Assembly (NCBI RefSeq): GCF_027497355.1
Contig: NZ_CP114909.1
Span: forward strand, 2,170,001-2,234,000
Source: Micromonospora sp. WMMA1947
GTDB lineage: Bacteria > Actinomycetota > Actinomycetes > Mycobacteriales > Micromonosporaceae
Reading direction: 5' to 3'
Length of the DNA stretch: 64,000 nucleotides
The notes below the pieces were generated by a model, which was not told the origin of the DNA, did not search any database, and was given only the letters and a program-made list of their open reading frames with translations. Shown piece by piece: positions 34,192 to 45,130 of the stretch. The position numbers and the translations under genes are program-made. Within the stretch, counting starts at the first letter, position 1. The number at the start of each line of letters is the position of its first letter.

Positions 34192-34301
34192 TTTCTGTCT
34201 CCCGGGCCGGGTAACGTCGCTGCGGGTCGGGTCACGGGGTGGTGGGTGGTCACCCGGGGCCGACCGGCGCAGAATGGCTCGGTCGAGAGGAGGCGGGACG
34301 G

Positions 34302-37300
34302 GTGGCACTGGCCCTTTACCGCAAGTACCGGCCGCGGACGTTCGCCGAGATGATCGGCCAGGAGCAGGTCACCGAGCCGCTGTCGCAGGCGCTGCGCAGC
34401 GGGCGGCTCAACCACGCCTACCTCTTCTCCGGTCCGCGGGGCTGCGGCAAGACCTCCAGCGCCCGGATCCTGGCCCGCTCCCTCAACTGTGAGCAGGGCC
34501 CCACCCCCGAGCCGTGCGGGCAGTGCGACTCGTGCCGCGGCCTGGCTCCCGACGGCGGCGGCTCGATCGACGTCATCGAGATCGACGCGGCCAGCCACGG
34601 TGGTGTCGACGACGCCCGTGAGCTGCGCGAGAAGGCGTTCTTCGCCCCGGCCCGCAGCCGCTTCAAGATCTACATCATCGACGAGGCGCACATGGTCTCG
34701 TCGGCCGGCTTCAACGCCCTGCTCAAGCTGGTCGAGGAGCCCCCGGAGTACGTCAAGTTCATCTTCGCCACCACCGAACCGGAGAAGGTCCTCGGCACTA
34801 TCAAGTCGAGGACCCACCACTACCCGTTCCGGCTGTTCCCGCCGAAGGTGGTCCGCCCCTACCTCGAGCAGCTCTGCGAGGCGGAGGGCGTCAAGGTCGA
34901 GCCGGCGGTCTTCCCGCTGGTGGTGCGTGCCGGCGGCGGCAGCATGCGCGACAGCCTCTCCGTACTCGACCAGCTCATCGCGGGCGCCGGCCCGGAGGGC
35001 GTCGACTACGCCCGGGCCGCCGCGCTGCTCGGCGTCACCGACACCGCGCTGATCGACGAGATGTGCGACGCGCTCGCCGCCGGTGACGGCGCCGCCGCGT
35101 ACGCCACCGTCGACCGGGTCGCCGAGGCCGGGCACGACTCGCGCCGCTTCGCCTCCGACCTGCTGGAACGCCTCCGCGACCTGATCGTCCTGCAGCAGGT
35201 GCCCGACGCCGCCGCCCGGGGCCTCATCGACGGGCCGGCCGACCAGATCGAGCGGATGGCCGCCCAGGCCCAGCGCCTCGGCCCGGCCACGCTGTCCCGC
35301 TGCGCCGACATCGTGCACAACGGCCTGGTCGAGATGCGCGGCACCACAGCGCCCCGGCTGCTGCTGGAGCTGATCTGCGCGCGCATGCTCCTGCCCGGCG
35401 CGGACGACTCCTCGGCCGGCCTGCTCCAGCGCCTGGAGCGGATGGAGCGCCGGCTGACGCTGGGCGGCGCCGAGCTGCCGTCGGCCGCCGCCGACTCCGC
35501 GCACCCCGACCACACCCCTGGGGTACGCCCGGCGGCTCCCGCCCCGGGGGCGGCTGCCGCCGCGGTCCACCCGGATTCCGCCGGCAGGCCGGCGGCTGCC
35601 GGTGCCCCGACCGGGGCCGCCGCCGCACGTGCCGCTGCCGCCGCTGCGGCAGGCGCCCGGAGCGCCACACCCGGCTCCCGTCCGGTCGGCCCCGCCACCG
35701 GCACCCGTCCGGCCCCGAACGGTGCGGGCATCGATTCCCGCCCCGCGGCCGGTGCCGTTCCCGAGTCCGGTCCGGCATCTGCCGAGTCCGGCCCGCGTCC
35801 CGCCTCGGTGGGGACCGAAGCGGCCGCGGCTGCCGGGGTCCACCCGGCCACGGACGCCGGGTTCGCTGCGCTGGCCGCCGCCGAGCGGGCCGCCGCCGGC
35901 TCGACGACGTCCGGTCAGGCAGCCGCCCGACGCCCGGTACCGCCGTCCGCGGTGATGCCCGACCCGGCCACGCCCGAGCCGCCCCGCCCCGGCGCGGCGA
36001 ATCCCGGCGCGCTCGACGCGGTAGCGGTGCGCCGCGTCTGGCCCGAGGTGGTCGGCAAGGTCAACCGGAGCAACAAGCGGATCGCCGCGCTGATGCGGGA
36101 CGCGGTGGTACGCGACCTGGACGGCGACACGCTCGTGCTGACCGTGAAGTCGACGGTGCTGGCCAAGATGATGGCCGACCACGCCGCCGTGCTGACCGAC
36201 GCGCTCTACGAGGAGCTGGGCGGCCGTTGGCAGATCCGCTGCGAGGTGGCCGGCGAGCGCGGTGCGGCCTCACTCGGTGGCCCGTCCCGCCCGTCCGGGG
36301 CGAGCCGTGCCCAGGCCGACGCCGCGCCGGGCCGCACCCCGTCCGACAGCGCTCCGGCCCGCCCGGCGTCCGACGCCAGGTCCGGTGGGCCGGATTCCGG
36401 GGCGGCAGGTGCTGCTCACGGCCGTCCGGACGCTGACGCCGGGTACCGCGACGTAGCCGACGCGGGAGCGAGCCGTCCCGGCTCCGACGCCGGTCCGAGC
36501 CGTCCCGGCTCCGAGGCGGGATCGGGCCGCCCGGGTTCAGCCCACTCCGGTCCGGGCCGTCCGGATTCCGCTGCCGTCGGGCACCCGGCGTCCGGTGGCG
36601 CGCCGGCACAGCCGGTGTCCGGCTCGGGCGGCACCACGGGCAGCCGACCCACTGGTAACCCGGCCACCGGCAGCCAAGGCGCGGGAAGCCAGGCCGGAGG
36701 ACCGGCGGGCCGACCCGGCGCGGGTTCGGCCGACGCCTCGCACCGGACGGCGGCGACCGCTGCCGGTGACCAGGCCGGCGAGGAGGACTGGCCGGAGCCG
36801 GCCCGACCCGGTGGCGCGGCCACCGCCTCGGCCACCGGTACCGCCTCGACGACCGGCACCGCCTCGGCGGCGAGCACCGGGGGTGCGGAGGACTGGCCGG
36901 CGGCTGCCCGTCCGGGCGGGGGGACGGCGACCGCTACCGCGCCTGTCGTCGTACCCAAGCCGGCTGGACCTGCGACGGCGCCTGCCGGTGGGGCGAGGCC
37001 GGCGGGGCCGAAGAACAGCGCGATCGCGGCGGCGCGTGCGGCCGCGGCGGCTGCCGCCGCGGGCGGTGGTGCCGGCAAGGGGCCGCGCGCGGCGCAGCCG
37101 GCGCGGAAGACGGCCGATGCCGAGTGGGCGGGCGAGCCGCCCTACGACCCGGACTTCGACGGCCCGGTGCGGGGCGGGGGCGCGCCCGCGGCGGCGCCCG
37201 CCTACGAGGGGTTCGATCCGGGCGACGAGCCGCTCGACGAGGTGATCGACGAGCGGACCGCCCGGCAGTCGAGCGAGGAGCAGGCGGTGCAGCTGCTGCG

Positions 37301-37346
37301 CGAGACGTTCGGGGCGGAGAAGATCGACGAGGTGGACGCGCGCTGA
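34302..37346 (+). CDS. dnaX: DNA polymerase III subunit gamma/tau
   Basis: A 1014-residue clamp-loader ATPase. Residues 1-370 hold the AAA+ core: Walker A GPRGCGKT at 44-51, zinc module with C63, C72, C75 and C78, Walker B DEAH in IIDEAH, and sensor-1 region IFATTEPEKVLGTIKSR. Domain III follows to about residue 400. Residues about 410-600 and 680-960 are long Ala/Pro/Gly/Ser low-complexity stretches around a conserved island (AVAVRRVWPEVVGKVNRSNKRIAALMRD...VLTVKSTVLAKMMADH), the tau-specific domain. The end, EEQAVQLLRETFGAEKIDEVDAR, is also conserved. No frameshift heptamer like that of E. coli was seen. The GTG at 34302 follows GAGAGGAGG. Confidence 0.95.
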   Translation: MALALYRKYRPRTFAEMIGQEQVTEPLSQALRSGRLNHAYLFSGPRGCGKTSSARILARSLNCEQGPTPEPCGQCDSCRGLAPDGGGSIDVIEIDAASHGGVDDARELREKAFFAPARSRFKIYIIDEAHMVSSAGFNALLKLVEEPPEYVKFIFATTEPEKVLGTIKSRTHHYPFRLFPPKVVRPYLEQLCEAEGVKVEPAVFPLVVRAGGGSMRDSLSVLDQLIAGAGPEGVDYARAAALLGVTDTALIDEMCDALAAGDGAAAYATVDRVAEAGHDSRRFASDLLERLRDLIVLQQVPDAAARGLIDGPADQIERMAAQAQRLGPATLSRCADIVHNGLVEMRGTTAPRLLLELICARMLLPGADDSSAGLLQRLERMERRLTLGGAELPSAAADSAHPDHTPGVRPAAPAPGAAAAAVHPDSAGRPAAAGAPTGAAAARAAAAAAAGARSATPGSRPVGPATGTRPAPNGAGIDSRPAAGAVPESGPASAESGPRPASVGTEAAAAAGVHPATDAGFAALAAAERAAAGSTTSGQAAARRPVPPSAVMPDPATPEPPRPGAANPGALDAVAVRRVWPEVVGKVNRSNKRIAALMRDAVVRDLDGDTLVLTVKSTVLAKMMADHAAVLTDALYEELGGRWQIRCEVAGERGAASLGGPSRPSGASRAQADAAPGRTPSDSAPARPASDARSGGPDSGAAGAAHGRPDADAGYRDVADAGASRPGSDAGPSRPGSEAGSGRPGSAHSGPGRPDSAAVGHPASGGAPAQPVSGSGGTTGSRPTGNPATGSQGAGSQAGGPAGRPGAGSADASHRTAATAAGDQAGEEDWPEPARPGGAATASATGTASTTGTASAASTGGAEDWPAAARPGGGTATATAPVVVPKPAGPATAPAGGARPAGPKNSAIAAARAAAAAAAAGGGAGKGPRAAQPARKTADAEWAGEPPYDPDFDGPVRGGGAPAAAPAYEGFDPGDEPLDEVIDERTARQSSEEQAVQLLRETFGAEKIDEVDAR

Positions 37347-37385
37347 GCGCGCGTCGACCGCGATTCAGCGGTGCCGTGGCCCGAC

Positions 37386-37391
37386 TAGGCT
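37386..37391 (+). promoter_or_regulatory. Candidate -10 box (TAGGCT) for ybaB-recR
   Basis: TAGGCT lies 39 bases before the ybaB GTG in the dnaX-ybaB gap, with a weak -35 TTCAGC 16 bases upstream. The same hexamer precedes the SRP RNA and lysC. Confidence 0.45.
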
Positions 37392-37430
37392 GGGCGCGGC
37401 CGACCAGACGAGTGGAAGAAGGAGCGGTCC

Positions 37431-37763
37431 GTGCGCCCAGGTGGACAGCCGAACATGCAGCAGATGCTGAAGCAGGCGCAGAAGATGCAGCAGCAGATCG
37501 CCAAGGCCCAGGCCGAGCTGGCCGAGGCGGAGCTGACCGGCACCGCCGGTGGGGGCCTGGTCACCGCGACCGTCGCCGGTACCGGTGAGCTGAAGGCGAT
37601 CAAGATCGACCCGAAGGCGGTCGACCCGGAGGACGTCGAGACGCTCGAGGACCTGGTCGTCGCGGCCGTGCACAACGCCGCCGAGGCGGCCCGCGAGCTG
37701 ACCGAGAAGAAGATGGGCCCGCTCGCGGGCGGCATGGGCGGCCTCGGCCTGCCCGGGTTCTGA
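37431..37763 (+). CDS. ybaB: YbaB/EbfC nucleoid-associated protein
   Basis: A 110-residue DNA-binding protein. A Met/Gln-rich start ([23 protein letters not shown]) forms the long helix of the dimer and is followed by [22 protein letters not shown], the beta-hairpin that contacts DNA. Family members bend DNA and are nearly always next to recR, as here (eight bases apart). The GTG at 37431 follows AAGGAGCGG. Confidence 0.93.
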   Translation: MRPGGQPNMQQMLKQAQKMQQQIAKAQAELAEAELTGTAGGGLVTATVAGTGELKAIKIDPKAVDPEDVETLEDLVVAAVHNAAEAARELTEKKMGPLAGGMGGLGLPGF

Positions 37764-37771
37764 GCCGGCAG

Positions 37772-38365
37772 ATGTACGAGGGTGCCATCCAGGATCTGAT
37801 CGACGAGCTGGGCCGGTTGCCGGGCGTGGGCCCGAAGAGTGCCCAGCGGATCGCGTTCCACGTGCTGTCGGCGGATCCGGCCGACGTCAACCGGCTGGCC
37901 GGCGCGCTGCGCAAGGTGAAGGACCTGGTCCGGTTCTGCACGACCTGCTACAACGTGGCCGAGTCGGAGCAGTGCCGGATCTGCCGCGACCCACGGCGTA
38001 CCGACGAGGTGCTCTGCGTGGTCGAGGAGCCGAAGGACGTGGTGGCGATCGAGCGGACCGGCGAGTTCCGCGGGCGCTACCACGTGCTCGGCGGCGCGAT
38101 CAATCCGCTGGAGGGCATCGGCCCGGACAACCTGCGGATCCGTGAGCTGATGACCCGCCTGGGCAGCGGCGAGGTCCGCGAGCTGATCCTCGCCACCGAC
38201 CCCAACACCGAGGGCGAGGCGACGGCCACCTATCTGGCTCTGATGGTCAAGCCGATGGGGATCGCCGTGACCCGGCTCGCGAGTGGACTGCCGGTCGGCG
38301 GCGACCTCGAGTACGCCGACGAGATCACGCTGGGCCGGGCCTTCGAGGGCCGCCGGGCCGTCTGA
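37772..38365 (+). CDS. recR: Recombination protein RecR
   Basis: A 197-residue protein of the RecFOR-type repair pathway. Residues 1-50 form the HhH DNA-binding part ([22 protein letters not shown]). The zinc finger uses C56, C59, C68 and C71. The Toprim domain ([24 protein letters not shown] ... [13 protein letters not shown]) and the C-terminal Walker-B-like [22 protein letters not shown] are complete. It acts with RecF/RecO to load RecA on gapped DNA. It is co-transcribed with ybaB. Confidence 0.97.
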   Translation: MYEGAIQDLIDELGRLPGVGPKSAQRIAFHVLSADPADVNRLAGALRKVKDLVRFCTTCYNVAESEQCRICRDPRRTDEVLCVVEEPKDVVAIERTGEFRGRYHVLGGAINPLEGIGPDNLRIRELMTRLGSGEVRELILATDPNTEGEATATYLALMVKPMGIAVTRLASGLPVGGDLEYADEITLGRAFEGRRAV

Positions 38366-38381
38366 GTTCTGTCGTACCGCC

Positions 38382-38413
38382 TCCGGCGGGTGCCCCTCGG
38401 GGTGCCCGCCGGA
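38382..38413 (+). terminator. recR terminator hairpin
   Basis: TCCGGCGGG pairs with CCCGCCGGA, and an inner CCCC/GGGG stem is separated by a TG/TG mismatch. It lies 17 bases after the recR stop. Confidence 0.75.
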
Positions 38414-38688
38414 CGTGTCTCCGGGCCGGGCCGGGACACCCGTCGATCTGACAGGAGCGTGCGTCCGGGACCGGATCGACGTAATAAATTCGCCCTTCAA
38501 ACCGACGAAACGTCGGTGGCCTAAGGGATTCTCCTTCGATTCGCATGCCTCGTTGCGGAACAGACACGATTCGATACCAACCCACCCCCCGCCGGTTTCC
38601 GGGCCGTCCGCGCGAGGGCTAAGGTCTGCGCACATCGGTGACCCTGTCACCACGTTGTCCGTACCCCCAAGGACGAGGTGAAAGCACC
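38414..38688 (+). promoter_or_regulatory. Leader region of the peptide transporter operon with two dyads
   Basis: No convincing gene lies in this gap. It is locally A/T-richer than its surroundings and contains the perfect dyad ACCGACGAAACGTCGGT (38501-38517) and a GGTGAC/GTCACC dyad (38637-38651) that sits 38 bases before the ATG. Both could bind a regulator of the transporter. GAGGTG serves as ribosome binding site. Confidence 0.45.
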
Positions 38689-40350
38689 ATGCGTGCATCG
38701 AGGCCGAAGGTCGCAATCGCGGCCGTCGCGGTCGCGGCCCTCGCGGTTGCAGGCTGCGCCGAGAGCGACCGTGAGAGTGGCTCCGGAGATAGCAAGAAGG
38801 ACACCCTCGTCTTCGGCGTCGCCGGAGACCCGAAGGTGCTCGACCCCAGCTTCGCCAGCGACGGTGAGTCGCTGCGCGTGGCGCGCCAGGTCTTCGAGAC
38901 CCTGGTCCGTCCGGAGGAGGGCGGCACCAAGGTGACGCCGGGCCTCGCCGAGTCCTGGACGCCGGACGCGGCGGGCACCACCTGGACGTTCAAGCTCCGC
39001 TCGGGAGTCAAGTTCCACGACGGCACCGACTTCAACGCCGAAGCCGTCTGCGCCAACTTCGACCGCTGGTACAACGCCAAGGGCCTCATGCAGAGCCCGG
39101 ACGTGACCGCCTACTGGCAGGACGTCATGGGCGGGTTCGCCAAGAACGAGGACCCGGAGCTGGGGCCGAGCCTCTTCAAGTCCTGCACCGCCAAGGACGC
39201 CACCACTGTGGACCTCGCGTTCACCCGGGTCTCCAGCAAGATCCCGGCCGCGCTGATGCTGCCGTCGTTCTCGATCCAGAGCCCCAAGGCGATGGAGCAG
39301 TACGACGCGAGCAACGTGACCGGCACCGCCGAGGACATCAAGTACCCGGCGTACGCGATGGAGCACCCGACCGGCACCGGTCCGTTCAAGTTCAAGGCGT
39401 GGGACATCGCGAACAAGACGCTCACCATCGAGCGCAACGACGACTACCACGGCGACAAGGCCAAGCTGAAGACCATCATCTTCAAGACGATCTCGGACGA
39501 GAACGCCCGCAAGCAGGCGCTCCGCTCGGGTGACATCCAGGGCTACGACCTGGTCGGCCCGGCGGACGTGGAGCCGCTGAAGAAGGAGGGCTTCAACGTC
39601 CTCACCCGGCCCGCCTTCAACATCCTCTACCTGGCGATCAACCAGAAGGGGAACCCGAAGCTGGCCGACCTGAAGGTCCGGCAGGCCATCGCGCACGCGC
39701 TGAACCGGCAGGCCCTGGTCGACTCGAAGCTGCCCCCGGGCGCCAAGGTCGCGATGAACTTCTTCCCGGACACCGTCGAGGGCTGGAACGGCGACGTCAC
39801 CAAGTACGACTACGACCCCGCCAAGGCCAAGGCCCTGCTGGCCGAGGCCGGCGCGTCGAACCTGACGCTGAAGTTCCACTACCCGACCGAGGTCACCCGG
39901 CCGTACATGCCGAACCCGAAGGACATCTTCGAGCTGCTCTCGGCGGACCTCAAGGCGGTCGGCATCAACGTCCAGGCCATTCCGCTGAAGTGGAGCCCGG
40001 ACTACCTCAACGCCACCACCTCCGGCAGCAAGCACGACCTGCACTTCCTCGGCTGGACCGGTGACTACGGCGACGCGTACAACTTCATCGGTACCTTCTT
40101 CGACCGCCAGAAGGACGAGTGGGGCTTCAACAACCCCGCGCTCTTCGCGCAGTTCAAGGACGCCGACACCACCGCCGACGCGGCGGCCCGGACGGAGAAG
40201 TACAAGGCGCTGAACAAGACGATCATGGACTTCCTGCCGGGTGTGCCGATCTCGCACTCCCCGCCGGCGATCGTGTTCGGCAAGGACGTGACCGGGGTCA
40301 AGGCGAGCCCGCTCACCGACGAGCGGTACGCGACCGCAGAGTTCAAGTGA
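38689..40350 (+). CDS. ABC transporter substrate-binding lipoprotein, peptide type (SBP_bac_5)
   Basis: A 553-residue lipoprotein: signal AALAVAGC with lipid-bearing C23, then the family 5 solute-binding fold (LVFGVAGDPKVLDPSFASDGESLRVARQVFETLV; TFKLRSGVKFHDGTDFNAEAVCANFDRW). It captures di- or oligopeptides, or sometimes other solutes, outside the membrane and hands them to the permeases encoded downstream. The first gene of a five-gene operon. A strong hairpin after the stop would let this binding protein be made in excess over the membrane parts. Confidence 0.93.
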   Translation: MRASRPKVAIAAVAVAALAVAGCAESDRESGSGDSKKDTLVFGVAGDPKVLDPSFASDGESLRVARQVFETLVRPEEGGTKVTPGLAESWTPDAAGTTWTFKLRSGVKFHDGTDFNAEAVCANFDRWYNAKGLMQSPDVTAYWQDVMGGFAKNEDPELGPSLFKSCTAKDATTVDLAFTRVSSKIPAALMLPSFSIQSPKAMEQYDASNVTGTAEDIKYPAYAMEHPTGTGPFKFKAWDIANKTLTIERNDDYHGDKAKLKTIIFKTISDENARKQALRSGDIQGYDLVGPADVEPLKKEGFNVLTRPAFNILYLAINQKGNPKLADLKVRQAIAHALNRQALVDSKLPPGAKVAMNFFPDTVEGWNGDVTKYDYDPAKAKALLAEAGASNLTLKFHYPTEVTRPYMPNPKDIFELLSADLKAVGINVQAIPLKWSPDYLNATTSGSKHDLHFLGWTGDYGDAYNFIGTFFDRQKDEWGFNNPALFAQFKDADTTADAAARTEKYKALNKTIMDFLPGVPISHSPPAIVFGKDVTGVKASPLTDERYATAEFK

Positions 40351-40366
40351 TCTGAAGGCACCGTAC

Positions 40367-40400
40367 GCGGGCGGGCGCTGTGACCACAGCGCCCGCCCGC
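40367..40400 (+). terminator. Intercistronic hairpin between binding protein and permeases
   Basis: Perfect 16-base arms (GCGGGCGGGCGCTGTG and complement) with a 2-base centre lie 16 bases after the stop. It is likely a partial terminator or 3' mRNA stabiliser inside the operon. Confidence 0.8.
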
Positions 40401-40428
40401 ACCCCTCCGCACCCCCTCCGAGGCGCCC

Positions 40429-41433
40429 GTGTTCCGGTTCATCGTCAGACGCCTGCTACAGCTGATACCCACGCTGTTCGGGCTCTCCGTCCTGCTGTTC
40501 ATCTGGCTCCGCCGACTTCCCGGCGGGCCCGAGACCGCGATCCTCGGTGAACGGGGCACGCCCGAGTCACGCGCCGCCATCCGGCGCAACCTCGGCCTCG
40601 ACGAGCCGATCCTGGTCCAGTACGCCCGCTTCCTGCGGCGGATGATCCGGCTCGACCTGGGCACCTCGACCGGTACGAAGCGGGCCGTCACCACGGAGTT
40701 CGTGGAGCGGTTCCCCGGCACCGTCGAGCTGACGCTCATGGCCATGATCCTCGCGGTCGGCATCGGCATCCCGCTGGGCTACCTGGCCGCCCGCCGCCGG
40801 GGCCGGTTCCTCGACCACGCCTCGGTCGGCGGATCGCTCATCGGCATCTGCATCCCGGTCTTCTTCCTGGCGTACGTGCTCAAGGCGATCTTCGCGGAGA
40901 ACCTGGGCTGGTTCCCCTCCAGCGGCCGGCAGGACCCGACCATCGGGGCGACCCGGGTCACCAACTTCTTCGTCCTCGACGGGCTCATGACCCGCGAGTG
41001 GGACGCCGCCGCCGACGCGCTCTGGCACCTCGTGCTGCCGGGCATCGCGCTCGCCAGCATCCCGCTCGCGATCATCGTCCGGATCACCCGGGCCAGCGTG
41101 CTGGAGGTGCTCAACGAGGACTTCGTCCGGACCGCCGAGGCCAAGGGCCTGACCGAGCGGACCGTACGCCGCCGGCACGTGCTGCGTAACGCCATGCTGC
41201 CGGTGGCCACCTCGATCGGTCTGCAGACCGGTCTCCTGCTCTCCGGCGCGGTGCTCACCGAGACCGTGTTCGCCTTCAGCGGCATCGGCGCGTTCGTCGC
41301 CGAGTCGATCAGCCAGCGTGACTATCCGGTGCTGATGGGCTTCATCATGATCATTGCGGTGGTGTACGTGCTGGTGAATCTCCTGGTCGACCTCTCCTAC
41401 AGCGTGATCGACCCGAGGGTGAGGGTGCGATGA
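40429..41433 (+). CDS. ABC transporter permease, DppB type
   Basis: A 334-residue inner-membrane permease with about six helices. It starts with the family motif FRFIVRRLLQLIPTLFGLSVLLF, and the EAA cytoplasmic loop (EDFVRTAEAKGLTERTVRRRHVLRNAMLP) contacts the ATPases. It pairs with the DppC-type subunit to form the channel. Its stop overlaps the ATG of the next gene (ATGA). Confidence 0.93.
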   Translation: MFRFIVRRLLQLIPTLFGLSVLLFIWLRRLPGGPETAILGERGTPESRAAIRRNLGLDEPILVQYARFLRRMIRLDLGTSTGTKRAVTTEFVERFPGTVELTLMAMILAVGIGIPLGYLAARRRGRFLDHASVGGSLIGICIPVFFLAYVLKAIFAENLGWFPSSGRQDPTIGATRVTNFFVLDGLMTREWDAAADALWHLVLPGIALASIPLAIIVRITRASVLEVLNEDFVRTAEAKGLTERTVRRRHVLRNAMLPVATSIGLQTGLLLSGAVLTETVFAFSGIGAFVAESISQRDYPVLMGFIMIIAVVYVLVNLLVDLSYSVIDPRVRVR

Positions 41434-42398
41434 CCATCACCGGAGGAAAGAAGCGCGAGAAGATCGACCGGCTCGCCGAGCTGTCCGCCCGCGAGGACGA
41501 GCAGGGGGTGAGCCTCTGGAAGGAGGCGTTCCGCCGCCTGCGGCGCAACCCGGCGGCCATCATCGGCGTGGTCATCCTGGCCGTCTTCGTCCTGGTCGCG
41601 GTCATCGGGCCGTTCTTCGTCCCGTACAGCCCGACGGACTCCGTCGGCATCCGGGAAGGGCTGGTCAAGTCCGGCCAGGGCATCATCCCCGGCGCCTCCG
41701 CCGACCACTGGCTCGGCTTCGACCACCAGGGCCGGGACGAGTTCAGCCGGCTCATCGTCGGCGCGCGGCAGACGCTGCTCGTCGGCGTGGTCTCCACCCT
41801 GATCGGTCTCGCGGTCGGCGCGCTGATCGGCGGCGTCGCCGGTGCGGCGGCCGGGCTCGGCGGCCGCTGGGGCCGCTGGATCGACACCACCCTGATGCGC
41901 TTCATCGACATGCTGCTGGCCATGCCGAGCCTGCTGCTCGCGGTGAGCATCGCGGCGCTGCTCGGTGCCAGCCTCACCACCGTGATGATCGCCGTCGGTG
42001 TGGTGTCGGTGCCGATCTTCGCCCGGCTGCTGCGCGGCTCGATGATCGCCCAGTCCAACAGCGACTACGTGCTGGCCGCGACGGCGCTCGGTGTGAAGCG
42101 GTCCAAGATCGCCCTCACCCACGTGGTGCCGAACTCGATCGCGCCGGTCATCGTCCAGGCCACGCTGACGCTGGCCACCGCGATCATCGAGGCGGCCGCG
42201 CTGTCCTTCCTCGGCCTCGGCAACCCCGACTCGGCCATCCCGGAGTGGGGCGTCATGCTCGCCGACGCGCAGCCGTACCTGGGCATCCGGCCCGGTCTGG
42301 CGATCTACCCGGCGCTCGGCATCATCATCACCGCACTCGGGTTCACCCTGCTCGGTGAGGCGATGCGCGAGGCCCTCGATCCAAAGCTGCGGAAGTAG
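41430..42398 (+). CDS. ABC transporter permease, DppC type
   Basis: A 322-residue permease with an N-terminal cytoplasmic stretch (about 45 residues), then six helices. It has the typical DppC segments [24 protein letters not shown] and the EAA loop ([30 protein letters not shown]). The start is fixed by the ATGA overlap with the DppB-type gene. Confidence 0.93.
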   Translation: MTITGGKKREKIDRLAELSAREDEQGVSLWKEAFRRLRRNPAAIIGVVILAVFVLVAVIGPFFVPYSPTDSVGIREGLVKSGQGIIPGASADHWLGFDHQGRDEFSRLIVGARQTLLVGVVSTLIGLAVGALIGGVAGAAAGLGGRWGRWIDTTLMRFIDMLLAMPSLLLAVSIAALLGASLTTVMIAVGVVSVPIFARLLRGSMIAQSNSDYVLAATALGVKRSKIALTHVVPNSIAPVIVQATLTLATAIIEAAALSFLGLGNPDSAIPEWGVMLADAQPYLGIRPGLAIYPALGIIITALGFTLLGEAMREALDPKLRK

Positions 42399-42409
42399 GT
42401 CAGTCAGTC

Positions 42410-43521
42410 ATGGCACTGCTCGAAGTGGACGACCTCTCCGTCACGTTCGCCCGTCGTGGGCAGCGCACCGTGCACGCGGTGGACGGGGTGTCCTTCTCGG
42501 TCGACGCCGGCGAGGTGGTCGGCCTGGTCGGCGAGTCCGGCTGCGGCAAGAGCGTCACGTCGCTGGCCATCATGGGTCTGCTGCCCAAGCAGCCGGGCCT
42601 GCGGGTCGGCGGCAAGGCGGTCTTCGACGGCACCGACCTGCTCCAGCTCGACGACCGGGCCCGCCGCGACATCCGCGGCCGGGACGTCGCGATGATCTTC
42701 CAGGATCCGCTCTCCTCGCTGAACCCGGTCATTCCGATCGGGCTCCAGGTGACCGAAGTGCTGACCCGGCACCGGGGCATGAAGGGCGAGGCGGCCACCA
42801 AGGAGGCGGCCGAGCTGCTCGACCGGGTGGGCATACCGGACCCGCGCCGCCGGCTCAAGGAGTACCCGCACCAGCTCTCCGGCGGCATGCGGCAGCGGGC
42901 GCTGATCGCCATGGCGGTCGCCTGCCAGCCCCGGCTGCTGATCGCCGACGAGCCGACCACCGCGCTCGACGTCACCATCCAGGCGCAGATCCTGGAACTG
43001 CTGAAGGACCTGGTCCGGGACTCCGGCACCGCGCTCGTCATGATCACCCACGACCTCGGTGTGGTCGCCGGCATGTGCGACACCATCAACGTGCTCTACG
43101 CCGGCCGGGTGGTGGAGACGGCCACCCGCCGCCCGCTGTTCCGCCAGCCCCGGCACCCGTACACCGAGGGGTTGCTCGGCTCGGTGCCCCGCCTGGACGC
43201 CGGCCGCGGCGAACGGCTCAACCCCATCCCCGGCTCGGTGCGCGACGTGCTGCCCTGGCCGGACGGCTGCGCGTTCGCCCCGCGCTGCGCCCGCCGCGTC
43301 GACGCGTGCGTGGGCGAGCCGCCGGAGCTGGTGCTCACCCACGACGCGCGCAGCTACCGCTGCGTCAACCCGGTGCCGGTTCCCGGCCTGACCCCGGAGG
43401 CGGGCGCCCGGACGACCGCGCCGACGACCACCGAGCCGGGTGCGGTGCCGGCCCAGGCCGAGCCGGCCGACCCGCCCGCCGTGCCCGGCTTCGGGCCGGC
43501 TCCGCGCGAGGAGGAGACCCC

Positions 43522-43525
<4 letters not shown>
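42410..43525 (+). CDS. ABC transporter ATP-binding protein, DppD type
   Basis: A 371-residue ATPase with Walker A GESGCGKS, signature [14 protein letters not shown], Walker [13 protein letters not shown] and the switch His in ITHDLGV. The C-terminal oligopeptide-transporter domain has cysteines ([15 protein letters not shown]) like those that bind an iron-sulfur cluster in some homologues, and it is followed by a Pro/Ala-rich tail. Its stop overlaps the next ATG by four bases. Confidence 0.94.
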
Positions 43526-44625
<1,100 letters not shown>

Positions 44626-44632
44626 CACGACG

Positions 44633-44671
44633 AAGCGCGTCCCCACCCGGCCCGGGTGGGGACGCGCTTTT
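44633..44671. terminator. Strong bidirectional terminator after the peptide transporter operon
   Basis: Perfect 18-base arms (AAGCGCGTCCCCACCCGG and complement) with a one-base centre; the right arm ends CTTTTCG. It lies between convergent genes. Confidence 0.9.
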
Positions 44672-44677
44672 CGTCTG

Positions 44678-45130
44678 TCAGCCCTCGGGGCGGTTGAGCA
44701 GGCCCACCGCGATCGTGTGCACGGCGTCCAGCGCGGCCGGGTCGGCCAGCGGCGCGGAACCCCCGGTCACCGCGTACCACTCGTCGGCGTCCTTGTACTG
44801 CACTCGCAGCGTCACCCGGCCGTCGGCGTGCTCGGTGCGCAGCGTCAGCTCGCCGGTCACCACGCCCACCTCGTCCGTCATGACCCCGCCCGGGCCGGGG
44901 ACGATGTCGGTGGTCCGCTCTGCCGGTCCGGCCGGCGCTCCGCCGGCCGGAGCACCGGGCACCGCGTCGGCGGTCATGCCCGCCCCGGCGACGTCGGCGG
45001 GCTCCGGCTGCCGGCCGTCCGCCGTCATCCCGGCCGACGCCGGGCCGGCCGACGCGGCCTCCGGGGCCGGTGCGGCGCCTGCCTCCGGGGCCGGTGTGGC
45101 GTCCGGCCCGGTCACGGTTTGCTCGCCCAT
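44678..45130 (-). CDS. Protein of unknown function with Ala/Pro-rich N-terminus
   Basis: A 150-residue protein. The first 85 residues are Ala/Pro/Gly-rich with two ADG/MTAD-type repeats. The last 60 form a compact alpha-beta segment (GELTLRTEHADGRVTLRVQYKDADEWYAVTGGSAPL ... AVHTIAVGLLNRPEG) that recurs in uncharacterised actinobacterial proteins. No signal peptide is seen. GGAGG lies seven bases before the ATG at 45130. It overlaps the 3' end of the HNH gene by 19 bases and so is probably co-transcribed with it. Confidence 0.65.
   Translation of the reverse strand: MGEQTVTGPDATPAPEAGAAPAPEAASAGPASAGMTADGRQPEPADVAGAGMTADAVPGAPAGGAPAGPAERTTDIVPGPGGVMTDEVGVVTGELTLRTEHADGRVTLRVQYKDADEWYAVTGGSAPLADPAALDAVHTIAVGLLNRPEG

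Noticed and set aside
35000..36000. E. coli-like programmed frameshift in dnaX
   Set aside because: No A-rich slippery heptamer with a following stem was seen in the region where gamma would end; the gene is G/C-rich throughout.
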